DNA of 64,000 nucleotides from Tritrichomonas musculus (lineage: Eukaryota; Parabasalia; Tritrichomonadida; Tritrichomonadidae). The stretch covers positions 2,914,001 through 2,978,000 of the forward strand of contig JAPFFF010000008.1 in assembly GCA_039105265.1 (NCBI GenBank), written 5' to 3'. Position 1 is the stretch's first letter. Every line of letters starts with the position of its first letter. A program made the translations under genes and the position numbers. Below are positions 41,338-53,419 of this stretch, in pieces. The notes under the pieces were generated by a model that saw only the letters and a list, made by a program, of their open reading frames with translations, ran no database searches and was not told the origin of the DNA.

Positions 41338-42534
41338 TTATTTCTGGCCATGATCGATTTTGAATAAGTCGAGCATATCATTTCTAAGATGCAATGCAGC
41401 AAGAGGAACTCCGAGAGATATTCTAAAGACGGGTGGTGGATTAATCAATTTAGAACCCATAACACTTACAAGCATTCTTTGTTTTGGTGAATAAACTACA
41501 GAACATGAATTTTCACGAGGCATCATGAACAAACCGACTTTGTTAATGATACCATCAGAAAGTGATAGCGATTCATTATCTGGTCTGACATGAAATGCAA
41601 ACCACCATTTTCGTTTAACATCTAATGCGAATAAATGCATAAATTTAACATTTGATTCACCACCGACTAGAAATATATATTCATCTGCTGAAACGAGTGC
41701 TGCATGCATTAAATCGTGTGTTGGCTCTGTTCCTGTGCATGGAAATGGAGTAAAAGTTCCAGTTTCTGGATTAAATGTGGAAATTGGAGTTCCGGTAACA
41801 CCACCAAAAACAAAATAAGTACCATTATGCTGGCAAAATGCTGGGGCTGGAATTCCAGTATGTGTAACGTCAAAACGTTTCCATGATGGATTTGAAGGTA
41901 ATATATGATATATACCACCATGAGATCTTCCATCAAAGCCTCCCCATAAAAATAATTCATTATGTCTACAAAACAATGCTGGCGATGTACGTGGACATGG
42001 AATACTACCCGAAACATCAAGCGTACGAAGCTCGCCAGTATCAAGATTAATGCAATGCAAATCTCCATAAAAAGTGCTGCCGCAAGCGCCGCCAAATATA
42101 AACATATACCTTCCGCAAAGAACTGCAGATGGATACTCACGTGGACTAAGACATTGGCTACGAACTTTCCTCCATTGAAGAGGGTTTAAGCGCAATGCCC
42201 AACAATCATTAAGATAATTTCCGTTTTGATCAAGACCATAAGCGAGAACAAGAGAATCTGTTACTGGGTCATAAACACTGCATTGTCCTACTCGAGGAAT
42301 TGGAGATACTGTACCAGCTGGCAATTCCATTGACCATCGTCCATAATATGCTGTTCTGAGAAGAGAAACTGGCTGATCAGTTAAGTTTGCTCCGTTGAGA
42401 TTTAATTGATCGCCTTGAAAACGAGCTGAATAAGTTGCTTCTGTTCTGTGCGTTGTAACTGGCGCATATGAGAAAGAATCGTGGACTGAGGCATAAGAGC
42501 GTTTGGCTGTTTGTTTACTCTGTTCTTGCCCCAT
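41338..42534 (-). CDS. Kelch-repeat protein with an N-myristoylation-type start
   Basis: 398 residues. It starts MGQEQSKQ, with Gly at position 2 and Ser at 6, a plausible N-myristoylation signal for membrane anchoring. Kelch-type blades follow from about residue 75: SVYDPVTDSLVLAYG, AVLCGRYMFIFGGACGSTFY, PALFCRHNELFLWGGFDGRS, PAFCQHNGTYFVFGGVTGTP, and ADEYIFLVGGESNVKFMHLF. These make a beta-propeller for protein binding. No BTB or other catalytic domain is attached. Trichomonads have many such proteins; the partner is unknown. Single exon with codon use like the other host genes. Confidence 0.88.
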   Translation of the reverse strand: MGQEQSKQTAKRSYASVHDSFSYAPVTTHRTEATYSARFQGDQLNLNGANLTDQPVSLLRTAYYGRWSMELPAGTVSPIPRVGQCSVYDPVTDSLVLAYGLDQNGNYLNDCWALRLNPLQWRKVRSQCLSPREYPSAVLCGRYMFIFGGACGSTFYGDLHCINLDTGELRTLDVSGSIPCPRTSPALFCRHNELFLWGGFDGRSHGGIYHILPSNPSWKRFDVTHTGIPAPAFCQHNGTYFVFGGVTGTPISTFNPETGTFTPFPCTGTEPTHDLMHAALVSADEYIFLVGGESNVKFMHLFALDVKRKWWFAFHVRPDNESLSLSDGIINKVGLFMMPRENSCSVVYSPKQRMLVSVMGSKLINPPPVFRISLGVPLAALHLRNDMLDLFKIDHGQK

Positions 42535-43514
42535 TATAATCTATTTTCTAAAAAGATTTACCAATTTTTTCAGAAATTTGATATAACTGACCAATTAAAT
42601 ACTTAAAATTCTTTATTTAAACTCTCAATCAATTTTCATTTCATCATAAAAATTAATATTGTTATAGTTTTATGATAATTGTTTTAATAACAATTTGTTT
42701 AAAATATCGTTGTTTGAATGAAAGAATTTGTGTTAAATGTGAATTTTGATGGGTAGTATTTTATAATAACAATTTTTAAATACTTAGTTGGCCGTGATAT
42801 GAGCATTTTGAATATAGCAATTGATTCATCTGACAACTATTGGATAAAACAATTCATTGTATTAATTTTTGAATATATTTATTCAAAAAATAATAATAAG
42901 TAGCAATTAAATAAAATAAAATTTTCTTTAAAATTTATTTATTAAAACAATAGTTTTATAAATATTTATGAGTTGAAAATATATTTAAATAAATATATAT
43001 TTTAAATTAATGAAAAAAGAAAAAGAATTTTAGGAAAAATTATTAATAAGTTAATTCAGTATTCAATATTTTTGAAATAATATGAACAGATAAAAAATGC
43101 ATTGAAAAAGTTGCACTGTATTGATTTTAAATTTTTTTAAAATTCATTCAAATAAATTATGGGAAACAAAAAAGATTTGTCTTTTAAATTGGAATAATTT
43201 ATAAAAAATGATTTCATTGGTAGTGATGAATATATATCGTATTTTTGATGTTACATTATTTCAAATAAAATATGAAAGCCATCATTTATATTGCTAATCT
43301 ATGTTACGTAATGACTGTTATGTAGTCATTGGTTCCATTAAAATTAAAAATTGTTGCCAATATAAAAAAAAATATGGACCAATATTAAAAATAATTTGAA
43401 CATAGAACAAAATTAAAAAATATTTTGTGAGATATATCAATGTACATGCTGATTCACCATGATTAAAATTTTAATAACAACATAATAAAAAAAATTCAAA
43501 ATTCTTTTTTTTTT
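42535..43514. other. A+T-rich spacer
   Basis: No gene seen. Simple A/T repeats only. Confidence 0.6.
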
Positions 43515-44243
43515 GGGGAATACTTATCGCCCCCGATACTTATTGACCCCGGAGGTTAAGGTCAATATTGACCTTATATCGTACATCAGAAAAAAAAGTT
43601 CGAAACTTTTTTGCACTTTTGCAAAAAAAACCATGAGTAGCTACTCATGCTTTTTTCACATTTTTTCGAGTAAAAAAAATTATAAACGATTTTTTTTTAT
43701 AAATCGATATTGGTCTTTATTTTAAGCATCTACTAAATAAACAATCAACCAAAAGTATTTTTTACGCCATCATTTTATTATTAAAAGCAAAATTTCGCTA
43801 ATATTATTAATATTTGATAATATATTCTTTCAAAATCACAAAGGATTCATTTTATTATAAGATATATAGTCTATATTTATTGCTATTCACCCGGATTGCG
43901 CATTTGATTTCAATTTAGCTAATATTTAATTAAAATTATTATGATGATTTTAGTTTTTCTTTCTAAAAAGTAACAAAAAGAATGATTGATAATATATGAA
44001 ATACTTGTGAATGCTTGTTTATTAGGGAATGCTTATAATAATAATCATTATCAACTTAAACTAAAATAATACGTTTATAATTTTTTTTATCAAGAAAAAA
44101 TGTGAGAAAAGCATGAGTAGCTACTCATGGTTTTTTTTGCAAAAGTGCAAAAAAGTTTCGAACTTTTTTTTCTGATGTACGATATAAGGTCAATATTGAC
44201 CTTAACCTCCGGGGTCAATAAGTATCGGGGGCGATAAGTATTC

Positions 44244-44246
<3 letters not shown>
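43515..44246. mobile_element. 732-bp element with about 155-bp terminal inverted repeats
   Basis: Starts ggggaatacttatcgccccc and ends with its inverse. The arms (43,515-43,669 and 44,092-44,246) are nearly identical and contain two smaller palindromes, aaggtcaatattgacctt and catgagtagctactcatg. Arms this long resemble Mutator-like MITEs. Both sides are flanked by T runs, so the target duplication cannot be read. The 420-bp middle has no open frame. Confidence 0.9.
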
Positions 44247-44282
<36 letters not shown>

Positions 44283-44995
44283 ATGATGAAATTGAAGGCA
44301 TTATCTTTTGATCATCAGCGAAAAGATTTAAAATATTCATAATGAACAATTATCGTATTAGATAAAATATTGTAAAGAATAAATTACCGATAAGCTTTTT
44401 TTCAATAAAAAAACGATTGAAAAAAAAAAAAAGTAAATCCGAACGACAATTATATATTTTCTCTTTTTCGAAAGATTCTTTTATATTGTTTTTTATTCTA
44501 TTACATTAATCACTTATGATTTTTATTGAATGACAGATAATCGAGCTTTTGTGTTTATGAAATGCAATAATGTTTTTAATTTCACCCAAAAATACTATTT
44601 TCAGATACGAATTTTTAGATAACAATATATGAAATCTAACAAATCTAAAAATAATTACAAATCTATAATATTATAGATTTTTATATATTTTTAATGTAAA
44701 TTAGATTATATAGAATTTTAAATAATATAATGACTTTTAATGTTGATTAGTAAATTGATAAATACATCTTACATTTTTTTTCTTTTTTTCAGATTCGCAA
44801 TTTTTTAATTAATTAAAAATTTTTAAATTGTATACATATACGTATATATAGTAACAGTATCATTTTATGAGAAAAAAACATCGAAATCTTACTTATTGAC
44901 AATTCAGATTAATAATATCAATTATTTATTAAAAAATTTAGAGCTACAACAAAAAAGTTACATTCTTTTTATATAAAATTAGATTCTTTGATAAT
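44247..44995. other. A+T-rich spacer starting with a poly-T tract
   Basis: About 35 T at 44,247-44,281, then A+T-rich DNA without a gene. Confidence 0.6.
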
Positions 44996-45400
44996 TCAAA
45001 TAAATAATTTTGTCGCCTGTTTTGAATTTTGATCCATTGTCTGTAACGCATCATTCACTTGAAAATATCCTGGCAACTTTTCATCATTTTGCTCAGATTG
45101 ACTACGTTGCATTTCTATTGAGTTGAAAAATTTTATATTATGCCTAATATTTCTTTCTTTCATTTTAATAGGAAGATTTCCGAATTTAGAGTTTTTAAGA
45201 ATCGAGCTTTCTCTCACTTCGTTTTCATCATTTCGAAGGAGGCCACTAACTACGAAGTAAGCAGGAGTTTTGCTTTCAGTAAAATTGTTTATTGTATTTT
45301 CATGATTATTATTTCCTGAAGCTAAATCAGTTGAGTCAAAAAACTTCAGGTTATGTCTCGATGATTGAGCGGATTTGTGTGGTTTTAAAGCGCCATACAT
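44996..45400 (-). CDS. Small protein with a duplicated motif, unknown
   Basis: The frame runs to 45,406 with a GTG, but the ATG at 45,400 (MYGALKPHKSAQ) is the likely start, giving 134 residues. It contains two copies of one motif: RHNLKFFDS...PAYFVVSGLLRND and RHNIKFFNS...PGYFQVNDALQT, about 60 residues apart. The rest is polar (N, S, E, K). RHN-h-KFF and P-YF suggest short binding motifs repeated in a disordered protein. No family is recognised. Composition is above spacer background, and the paired motif argues that it is real. Confidence 0.6.
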   Translation of the reverse strand: MYGALKPHKSAQSSRHNLKFFDSTDLASGNNNHENTINNFTESKTPAYFVVSGLLRNDENEVRESSILKNSKFGNLPIKMKERNIRHNIKFFNSIEMQRSQSEQNDEKLPGYFQVNDALQTMDQNSKQATKLFI

Positions 45401-46707
45401 ATTCACAATAAGTAAAAAAAATCTTAAAATGATTGTTTAAAATTTTTGGAAATAAAAAAAGAATTATATAAAAATATACTATTATAATATCATTTTTTTC
45501 ATTATAATATCAAATGTATAAATTATGTATATACTTTATAAATATGATATTTATTTTATTTTTATAATAATTTAATATATATAAAGATAATAATACTTAT
45601 TTAAGCAAGCCTTGAGCACACAAAATTAATAATAACAAACCCAATTTTTCAATAAATAATTGACCAAATTATGATACATTTTGAATAAAAGATGATAAAA
45701 AAAAAAATAAAGTAAACTTTATTTTTTCTTTTCTTGGAAATATGTTTTATTTTTTTGCCTTTTTTGATTATATTTTCGTTAGAAATTTTGAATGCATATC
45801 ATCAGCTAAAATTTTAGGTGAATATTTCATTTGATATTTTAGAATATCCCAAAATTATATCAGCACTTTTTTATATTACGCTTAATTATTTTATACATAT
45901 CAATTCTATACTATATAATTATGCTTTTATAGAAACATAGTTTAAATTTCCAATATCTTATTTAATTCAATCATAGTTTATTCAATTTGTCAAAAACATA
46001 AAGCAAATTTTAAAAAACGCTAGAAACTTCCCAAACTTATATATTTGTTTCATGAAAATATGATTAAGAAAACATCTAAATTTGGTGGAAATTCTTGAGT
46101 TGGATTTTTTTTATCATCATTTTTTTGAAATTTGAATTTAAAATAATTATATCCTGCTATATTTTAAATTCAAATGTTATTTTATTATTTTCTATATTTA
46201 TATACTATATATAATATATATAAATATAATAATTATTTAGAAATATTTATTATTCATCAGTGAACTGATGGAAAAAATTTAATACATTTTAAGAAAAAAT
46301 AGAAGATCAAATTTCCTTTTTATTTTTATTTTATTATATTATAAAAACTTATATAACAACAAAAGTCGACTTAAAAATGAAAAAGAAGAAGAAAATCTTA
46401 AAGGAAATTATCCCAAACTTTTTCAAAAAGAATTGAATTTTGGAATTTTTAAAAATGCATTTTTCATGTTAAATAAAATAAATATTTATTTATCAATGAT
46501 TATAATAAATTTAATATAATATTATAAATATAAGTAAACATAAATGATTATTTTTTTTATAATAATTATAGGATATATTAATATCATTTATTTTTAAAGA
46601 AAATACATAAATTTCACAAAACTCAACTCAAAAAATTGGATGAAATTTGGTAAACAGAATATGTAGATATCATATAATATTTTATATCAAATAGAAGATA
46701 TTCCTAC

Positions 46708-46741
<34 letters not shown>

Positions 46742-47041
46742 ACAAAACTCGTTATTCTGACCGACCTATTGAAACATTAAAGATTTTTGATACTCATATT
46801 ATATTTTTATAAAAGCAATCTTGAAGAAAGAGTGCTTACTCAGTTACAATTCAAAATTAAATGACAAATCATAGCTTTACTTATTTTAATTTGTATATTT
46901 AATCCTTTATTACAAATTTAAAAGATTAATTTAATAGACAGGAATCACTATTAGATCATAGAATTAAGAAAAGATTAACATACGTTTTTCTGATTTCATT
47001 TTTTGTAAATTGTTTAATTAAATGGATTGTCGAAAAAAAAA
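45401..47041. other. A+T-rich spacer
   Basis: No gene seen. A poly-T run lies at about 46,710-46,740. Confidence 0.6.
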
Positions 47042-47121
47042 TGGTTGCTGTGGGGTTCGAACCCACGCCCTCGCGGACCAGTGCCTTAAACTGGCGCCTT
47101 AGACCACTCGGCCAAACAACC
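47042..47121 (-). tRNA. tRNA-Leu (anticodon AAG)
   Basis: A complete cloverleaf is read on the minus strand. The acceptor pairs GGTTGTT with AGCAACC, with one G-T pair. The anticodon stem is CCAGT/ACTGG with loop TTAAGGC, giving AAG for CUU/CUC codons. A long variable arm follows, as expected for leucine, then the T arm GTGGG TTCGAAC CCCAC. The discriminator is A. No intron. A run of T (nine A on the plus strand at 47,033-47,041) follows immediately as Pol III terminator. Confidence 0.95.
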
Positions 47122-48017
47122 TCAATTTCAAAAAAAAGATATTATAATCTTGGAATAATATCTTTTATCTCATTCTTTTAATCCTCTTCTCATTCACTTG
47201 ATTTTGTAGGAAAATTGATGTTAATTTTATTTACACCATTTTGATTAAACAAACATTATGACTTTTATTAATTTTAATTTTGAATAACAATTTATATAAT
47301 ATTCCCAATAATCATTAGATCAAAATCATTAGTGTTCAACGTATATCATTCAGGAATAATAAAGCAGTTAGTTAACTCAACTATATCGTTTTTTCATTAT
47401 AATTAAAAAAAATAAAGATATATTGATAAGAATAAAGTTTTTTGTTAAGGGTGAGCGAAAAAAAAAGCTTTCTGTTACGTTAAAATACATGTTCTAAAAA
47501 GCTTAATTTAATTATAAACCATATGTTGAATTTTCGTTTTCGCGGAGATGAACTCGATTTAAATCTGACTTTTTCAATACTTTTTAAAACTTTTTCAATA
47601 CTTATTAAAAACGAGTTCATCTCATCCAATATCAAATATACTGTTGTATTATATGTTCCCTCCGCATCATGGTATTTTTAAAAATCATGCAACAGAACGA
47701 TTTTTTTGATTATTAGACCGTACGAAAATAATAATATTAGATATTCATATTAAGTTTGGAAATTCATTATAAAATAAAAAAAGTAATGATAAATTTCTTT
47801 GGATATTTCAATTATCATGAAATAATTAAACAAAAATGATTATTTTACGAAAAAAAAATTGAGTATTGATTTTTTTACGTAAAATTTTAAATTTTTAAAT
47901 CCGATCCTTTTCGTCTTATGAATGCCGTTTTATAGCAAAATATTGTTAACTATATAGAAAAAAGTGTTTACTGTATATTTAAATCATTAATTTCCCAATT
48001 TCAACTACCTGATAACA
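47122..48017. other. A+T-rich spacer
   Basis: No gene. A hairpin formed by gagatgaactcg (47,546) and cgagttcatctc (47,608) is seen. Confidence 0.5.
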
Positions 48018-49439
48018 TACCCCCAACTCGCTACAAATGAAAATTTTTTTGTACGTTATTAAGATAAATTTTAACGAATTAAATTTGAATGAAATTGTGA
48101 GAGATAATTGAATGAAAAAACGTATAAAATTAAAAAATAGCTCATAAGTAAAGAAGAAAAAAAGATTTTTAAAAACGAATATCAATTTTATTAAGAGTAT
48201 GTCAAGATGCTTTAGTGATAGTAAAATGAAGAAAAAAGAAGATGATAAAATTGTAATTATCTAAATATTCTGTTAAAATGAAAGAGATATGCAAAAATTG
48301 CTTATTGATTAATATTGCTTACCCTAAGTACCTGATATTTATGCAATTAATAGCGCTCCGATTTTTTTTTTCCTCGTTTCTAAGAAAATAAATTGCAAAT
48401 TATTCTGGCGGCTTTTAGTTTTTTCCAATTTGGTATGAGAAAATATAATGTTGCTTTAAAGGTGTATTTAATCATTAAAACATAAATTAAAAATTTTCAC
48501 TTTTTTCCTCCAAAATCATATTATTTGTAATTTTTACAAAGAATTAAAAGAAATTTAAATATGAATCACCTCCCATGTAATTTGGGACCAATAGTAGAAT
48601 TAAATGAATAAATAAAATTGGCAGCGATATAAGAAGGTTATTAGATTTGAATAAAATGTTGGAGTATTGTTTAAATTTCGAGTAAAAAGCCACAATTATT
48701 GCTATATTTGTATAATATAAGTTATTTTATAATGTAAAACTGGCTTTAAACGTAGAAAAAAAATTCGAATATTTGTTGGCGAAAAATTAAAGAGAAGAAA
48801 ACAGGTAAAAATAAGAAAAGGCAAAACATTAATTAAAAAAGAAAAGATTAGATGAAGAAAAAAGCAATTTATATAATCAAATTTAAGTGAAATGTTTGAT
48901 TTTCAAATCTCTGGAAATAATGAAGAAAATGCTGGTTTTGGAGTGAAGCAGCGTATTAAAAAGTTAAAATCAAGTAATAAAAAATATATTTTGTATCAAA
49001 AAATTGAGTTTGAGCGTAAAAGAATTTGGAAAAATTAAGAGATGATAACCCTGAAAGAGGATATATTAAAGATCTAACGTCGTTCAATTGATTTATCAAT
49101 AAGAAAACCCTGAATTAGCTTGAATAAAGGATATTGATCTTGAAAATCGGTCTTTGTTATTTGCCAAATATGACCAACTTGGCACTTTTTTTACTATAAA
49201 AGATATAAAAAAATGATATTTCCTTATTTACTCTATATCAATAATGTTATTAGACTATAAACCATATAATTTCAATTTTAATTTATATAGTTATTTAGTA
49301 TTTATCTAAAAAAAATTGGTGTTAAGTTGTTTAAGAATAAAATTGTTAACTTGATAAAAATTTTTCATTTTTTTAGTTAACAAAAAATATGATAACAATA
49401 ACGTACAAAAAAATTATCATTTGTAGCGAGTTGGGGGTA
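48018..49439. mobile_element. 1.4-kb TA-flanked DNA transposon-like element
   Basis: The left end is TA-cccccaactcgctacaaat and the right end is its inverse followed by TA. The inverted repeats are about 43 bp with one difference. TA on both sides and these ends fit the Tc1/mariner-IS630 group. The interior has only short frames, the best about 48,893-49,040 on the plus strand (MFDFQISGNNEENAGFGVKQ then lysine-rich). That may be a relic of a transposase, but I cannot recognise it. Length is close to a full mariner (about 1.3 kb). Confidence 0.8.
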
Positions 49440-50658
49440 AATTATTATCTTTTTAAAAAACATTAAGGAAAATGAAATTTTTTAATTTAAATATATTTAA
49501 AATAATAAATTATACTATATTTTCCTATTTTTTTCAAAAAAAAATATTTATTCATAAACTTTTTCTCACCCTTAATGAGAAGGGGCAGCACTCTGCAAAT
49601 CTCTATAGGATTTTTCTAAAATTATAATATTTATTTTATTAATGGACAGATAATTGGTTTTTATTATTTTTAATCTATTCCATATGGCCAATTTTGAAAT
49701 ATTACATATGATCATTTTGAAAAGGACATGTGAGATGAAATTTGTTTTGAAGAAGAAAAATATGAGAAATTTAACACAAAAAAGATGTATAAAAGAGTCA
49801 AAAAAAACCACATACAAATATTTGATGGAATTGTTTATTATTGAATAAAAATAAATGGGAATGCAGTTATTTCAAATGCATTTATACAAATCTTTCCGAT
49901 AAAAATTAACATATTGGAATAATTCAGTTTATTTAGATATTTATTAATAATTGCATATATAAATTAAATCTTTTGATTAAAAATAGTAGATATTTGATAG
50001 AGAATTCGTAATTTTGTAAAAGGGCAATAGATAAAAGCCGCCGAGTAAAATAATACCATTATTATTAACGCTTGCTCTATAAATGATAAAAATTCAAGAG
50101 ATATCTAAGAATCTTATTTTTAATTAATAATAACTAGACAAAAAAATGCTATTCTTTGAAAGCAAAACATTGTCGGTATTTTTTTAAAAAAGACTTAGTG
50201 GCTCTATTTAAAAATAAAGGCGGAGAACAGTAAAGCTTTGATAGAGATAATAATCATTTCATCTAACATGTCATATTCAAAAAAAAAAATTCTGATATCA
50301 GAAATTTTATAAAAATTGAAAACATAAATATACAAAAATTGGCCATATGATTTGGAAGAATATTTTGGATATAATATCTTCAATCGATATTACAATATAT
50401 AAAAAACCTGATATAAAATCGTATAGAAATCTAAGTCACTATCAAGATGTTAATTTTCTGAAGAAAAAGCAGTTTTTCTCTCAAAAATAAAATAACTAAA
50501 CATATATATATTCATAAATATTAAATATTTTTTTACGAAATTAGTATTATTATTATTAAATATATGTAATAGTATATAAATATAATTATCAACTCTCAAA
50601 TTCTCGTATTTAATGGAAAAACGGATTTGACACCTGAGTGAAACCCCCTCTCCTTAAT
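49440..50658. other. A+T-rich spacer
   Basis: No gene supported. Confidence 0.55.
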
Positions 50659-50729
50659 GGGTTGTAGTTCAATAGGTAGAATACGACATAGTCACGAGTC
50701 GAGATGTTGATTCGATTCCAGCCGACCCC
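50659..50729 (+). ncRNA. tRNA-like Pol III locus, possibly a pseudo-tRNA
   Basis: Starts GGGTTGTAGTTCAATAGG and ends CGATTCCAGCCGACCC. The outer six pairs (GGGTTG with CGACCC) form an acceptor-like stem. TAGTTCAATAGG is close to an A box and GATTCGATTCC close to a B box, at normal spacing, and a long T run follows as terminator. The anticodon arm is irregular: CGAC pairs with GTCG around a 10-base loop (ATAGTCACGA) instead of a five-pair stem with a seven-base loop. Either a decayed tRNA (GTC, Asp, would be at the centre) or a tRNA-derived small RNA. Confidence 0.55.
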
Positions 50730-50817
50730 TTTTTTTGATTTTTTTTTTTTTTTTTCCACCCTCCACTTTTCCAAGCAGGGTTAAAAAAATATTTTGTATT
50801 ATCTTCTGGCAATTCAT

Positions 50818-51042
50818 GTAAACTGGTGTGGAAATCTCCGTACTATTTAATTTATTTGAAAAAATAATTTCTAAAACATAAGATATAAACTGGTACGCAA
50901 ATTTTAAACTTTTCAATTTTGAGAACACTATTTAAAACTCAAAAGAAATTTCAATGATATAAACTTTTTGAAAAGTTCAAAATTTGCGTACCAGTTTATA
51001 TTCAATATTTGAAAAGATAATTCAAATTGCACATCAGTTTAC
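50818..51042. mobile_element. 225-bp fold-back element
   Basis: The outer ends gtaaactggtg...catcagtttac and the inner arms (50,884-50,917 and 50,968-51,003, sharing tttgcgtaccagtttata inverted) make a nested palindrome. Each arm holds two related taaactggt units. No coding capacity. Confidence 0.65.
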
Positions 51043-51072
51043 AAAATGACAAAAAAGCATGAATATATAATA

Positions 51073-51375
51073 TAGTCTACTGGAAAACCCCCTACCATTT
51101 TAATTTACCTATTTTTGACCTTGAAAGGTGGCAAAAAGTACGTTCGTGGAAAACCCACATACCATTTTCTATTCAATTTTTCGATAAAAAAATTGAATAG
51201 ATTGCATTTTTAAATATTAATATCTAAATATAAAATAAATATTTTTTAAATAATAATTATCATTTAATCAAATGAGCATTTTATCTATGTGTGCATATAA
51301 TATTATGATTCTAACTCTTTTATATAGAGATTTGGTAGGGGGTTTTCATTTGGTAGGGGGTTTTACTCTAGACTA
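51073..51375. mobile_element. 303-bp TA-flanked MITE
   Basis: Left TAGTCTACTGGAAAACCCCC and right inverse TAGTCTAGAGTAAAACCCCC. A second ggtagggggttttc copy lies just inside the right end and a related tggaaaacccacatacca inside the left half. TA at both ends suggests Tc1/mariner-type mobilisation. Confidence 0.7.
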
Positions 51376-51465
51376 TATATAACTTGTTAATACTTAATCA
51401 AAAAGATTTTTTATTTAAAAATATCAAAATTATTTCGTAAAACAAATGACTTTCATCTTCCAATT

Positions 51466-53419
51466 CTAATGTTCTTCAAGAAGAGGGATAATGTCATTAT
51501 ATCCTTTTTCAATAGCAAGTTGTAATGGTGTAATACAATTAAAAATATAAAAATGAAACTTGATAAAAAAAAAAATATGAAAAAAAACTATATTTCAAAA
51601 AAAAGTTAAAATTCCATAAATTCAAAGAATTTGAATGATATTGAAATATTTGAATTTGAATTTTATAAATAAATAGAATATCATAAAATGTAAGGAGCAT
51701 CAATATAAATTTTCCCACTCTCTACCAAAACTTTGACCATTTCAATATCATTTTTCTCAACAGCTAAATATAATGCTGGTTTATTTAAAAAAAAAAAAAA
51801 TTATGAATTTTATTTTAAATATTAGTAATTGAATGTGATTGAAACATTTGATGTTGAATTTCATTGAAATATTTTTTTTTTCTGAATTATATTGAAATAT
51901 ATTGTATTGAATATAATTTCAATATTTAATAATGAATTTCATTAAAAACACTTGATGATGAATTTCATTAACTAATTTCAATGTCAAATATCATTGAAAT
52001 AAATGATTTTGAATAATATTGAATAATTCAATGATAAATGGGATTAAAACATTTTATACTAAACTGTATTTAAATATTCAATATTGAATGTAATTACAAT
52101 ATTTAATGATAAAATGGAATTTGAAAAATATGATGCTTAATTATATTAAATATACTTATCATAAAACATATGGAGTATTAAAGTTAATTCTATTACTAGT
52201 TAATAAAAGTTTTACCATTTTGATATCTGATTTTTCAACTGCTAAATAAAATGCTGTTTTGTTAACTAATATATACTAATTTTATTGTAATAATTGAAAT
52301 CAAATGTTATATGAAAAATTTGATGTTGAATATGATTACTCAATTTTTGATGTAAAATTTCATTGAAATATTTGATGTAGAATTTCATTGAAATTTTCTT
52401 CATTGAACCACATTGAAACTTTTGCTGATAAATATCATTGCAATATTTGATGTAAAACTACATTAATAATAGTATATTTTTTTAATTTCATTAAAGAATT
52501 TAAAAATGAAATGAAGTTAAAATTTGTGATGCTAAAATTATATAAAAAAAAATGTTTCGTAAAAAATATCTGGGCTATTCACATCAAGCTTATCAACAGT
52601 TAATAAAAACTTAACAATTTCAATATTTTGCTTTTCAACTGCCAAAAAAAATGCTGCTTTAATAAATAAAATTTTAAATTTTACTTAAAAAAGTGACGTG
52701 AAATTCCATTGAAATTATTGTTGCCAAATTTCATTGAAACAATTTTAATAGATAAATATCATTGAAACATTAATGGCCATAATTCCATTAATAATATTTA
52801 AATTGAATTACATTGAAATACTTAAAAATGAATACCATAGAATTTTTTAAATGTTAATGAGATTTAAATACTTTTTTTTAAATGTAGTTAAAATATTTAC
52901 TATTGAATTATATAACAAAAGTTATATGAAAATATATGGAGTATTAACGTCAAGTTTATTATTTTCACTTAAAAGCTTGACTATTTCAGTATTTTCTTTT
53001 TCAACAGCCAGATAAAATGCAGTTTTATTAAATTGAATATAAACTTCATTACAATATTTGTTAATAAATGCGATTGGTAAATATTTTGTTGAATTTCATT
53101 AATAACTTTAATTTTAAATATCATTCAAATATTTGAATATGAATGTAATTGAAATATTTGAATTTAAAATTATATTGAAATATTTGATGTTAAATTCGAT
53201 TGAAATGTTTTAACTGAATTTTATTGAAATATAAAATGATGAATGTCATTGAAATATTTAATACCAAATTTCATTAAAAATGTTTCTTTTTTAATATAAT
53301 TGAAATATTTATTATTGAATTTTATATGGAATATTTACATCTAGTTTTGTATTTGCTAATAAAAGTTTGATAATATCAATATTTTCTTTTTCAACAGCCA
53401 AATAAAATGCTGTTTTATT
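51466..53419 (-). pseudogene. Six single ankyrin-repeat units in minisatellite spacers
   Basis: Downstream of the DUF3447 gene, on the same strand, six stretches each encode one intact 33-residue ankyrin repeat. They lie at about 53,333-53,419, 52,933-53,029, 52,566-52,662, 52,168-52,263, 51,688-51,785 and 51,466-51,540. The first reads NKTAFYLAVEKENIDIIKLL then LANTKLDVNIPY. Others differ modestly (NKPALYLAVEKNDIEMVKVL); the last ends NCITPLQLAIEKGYNDIIPL before a stop. Spacers of about 150-380 bp contain stops in every frame and are degenerate copies of a 25-bp unit. No trichomonad-type splice signal (GTATGT...ACTAAC) is seen, so splicing is unproven. Either an exploded ankyrin gene or one with unusual introns. 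Confidence 0.6.

Noticed and set aside
41709-42189. Frames of 143 and 75 codons within the kelch gene
   Set aside because: Shadows of the kelch frame.
47448-49580. Inverted ttaagggtgag pair as ends of a larger element
   Set aside because: Only about 11 bases match, which is within chance for this window.
49572-49620. Possible second tRNA-like remnant (ctctgcaaatctctatagg)
   Set aside because: No B box or acceptor pairing found.
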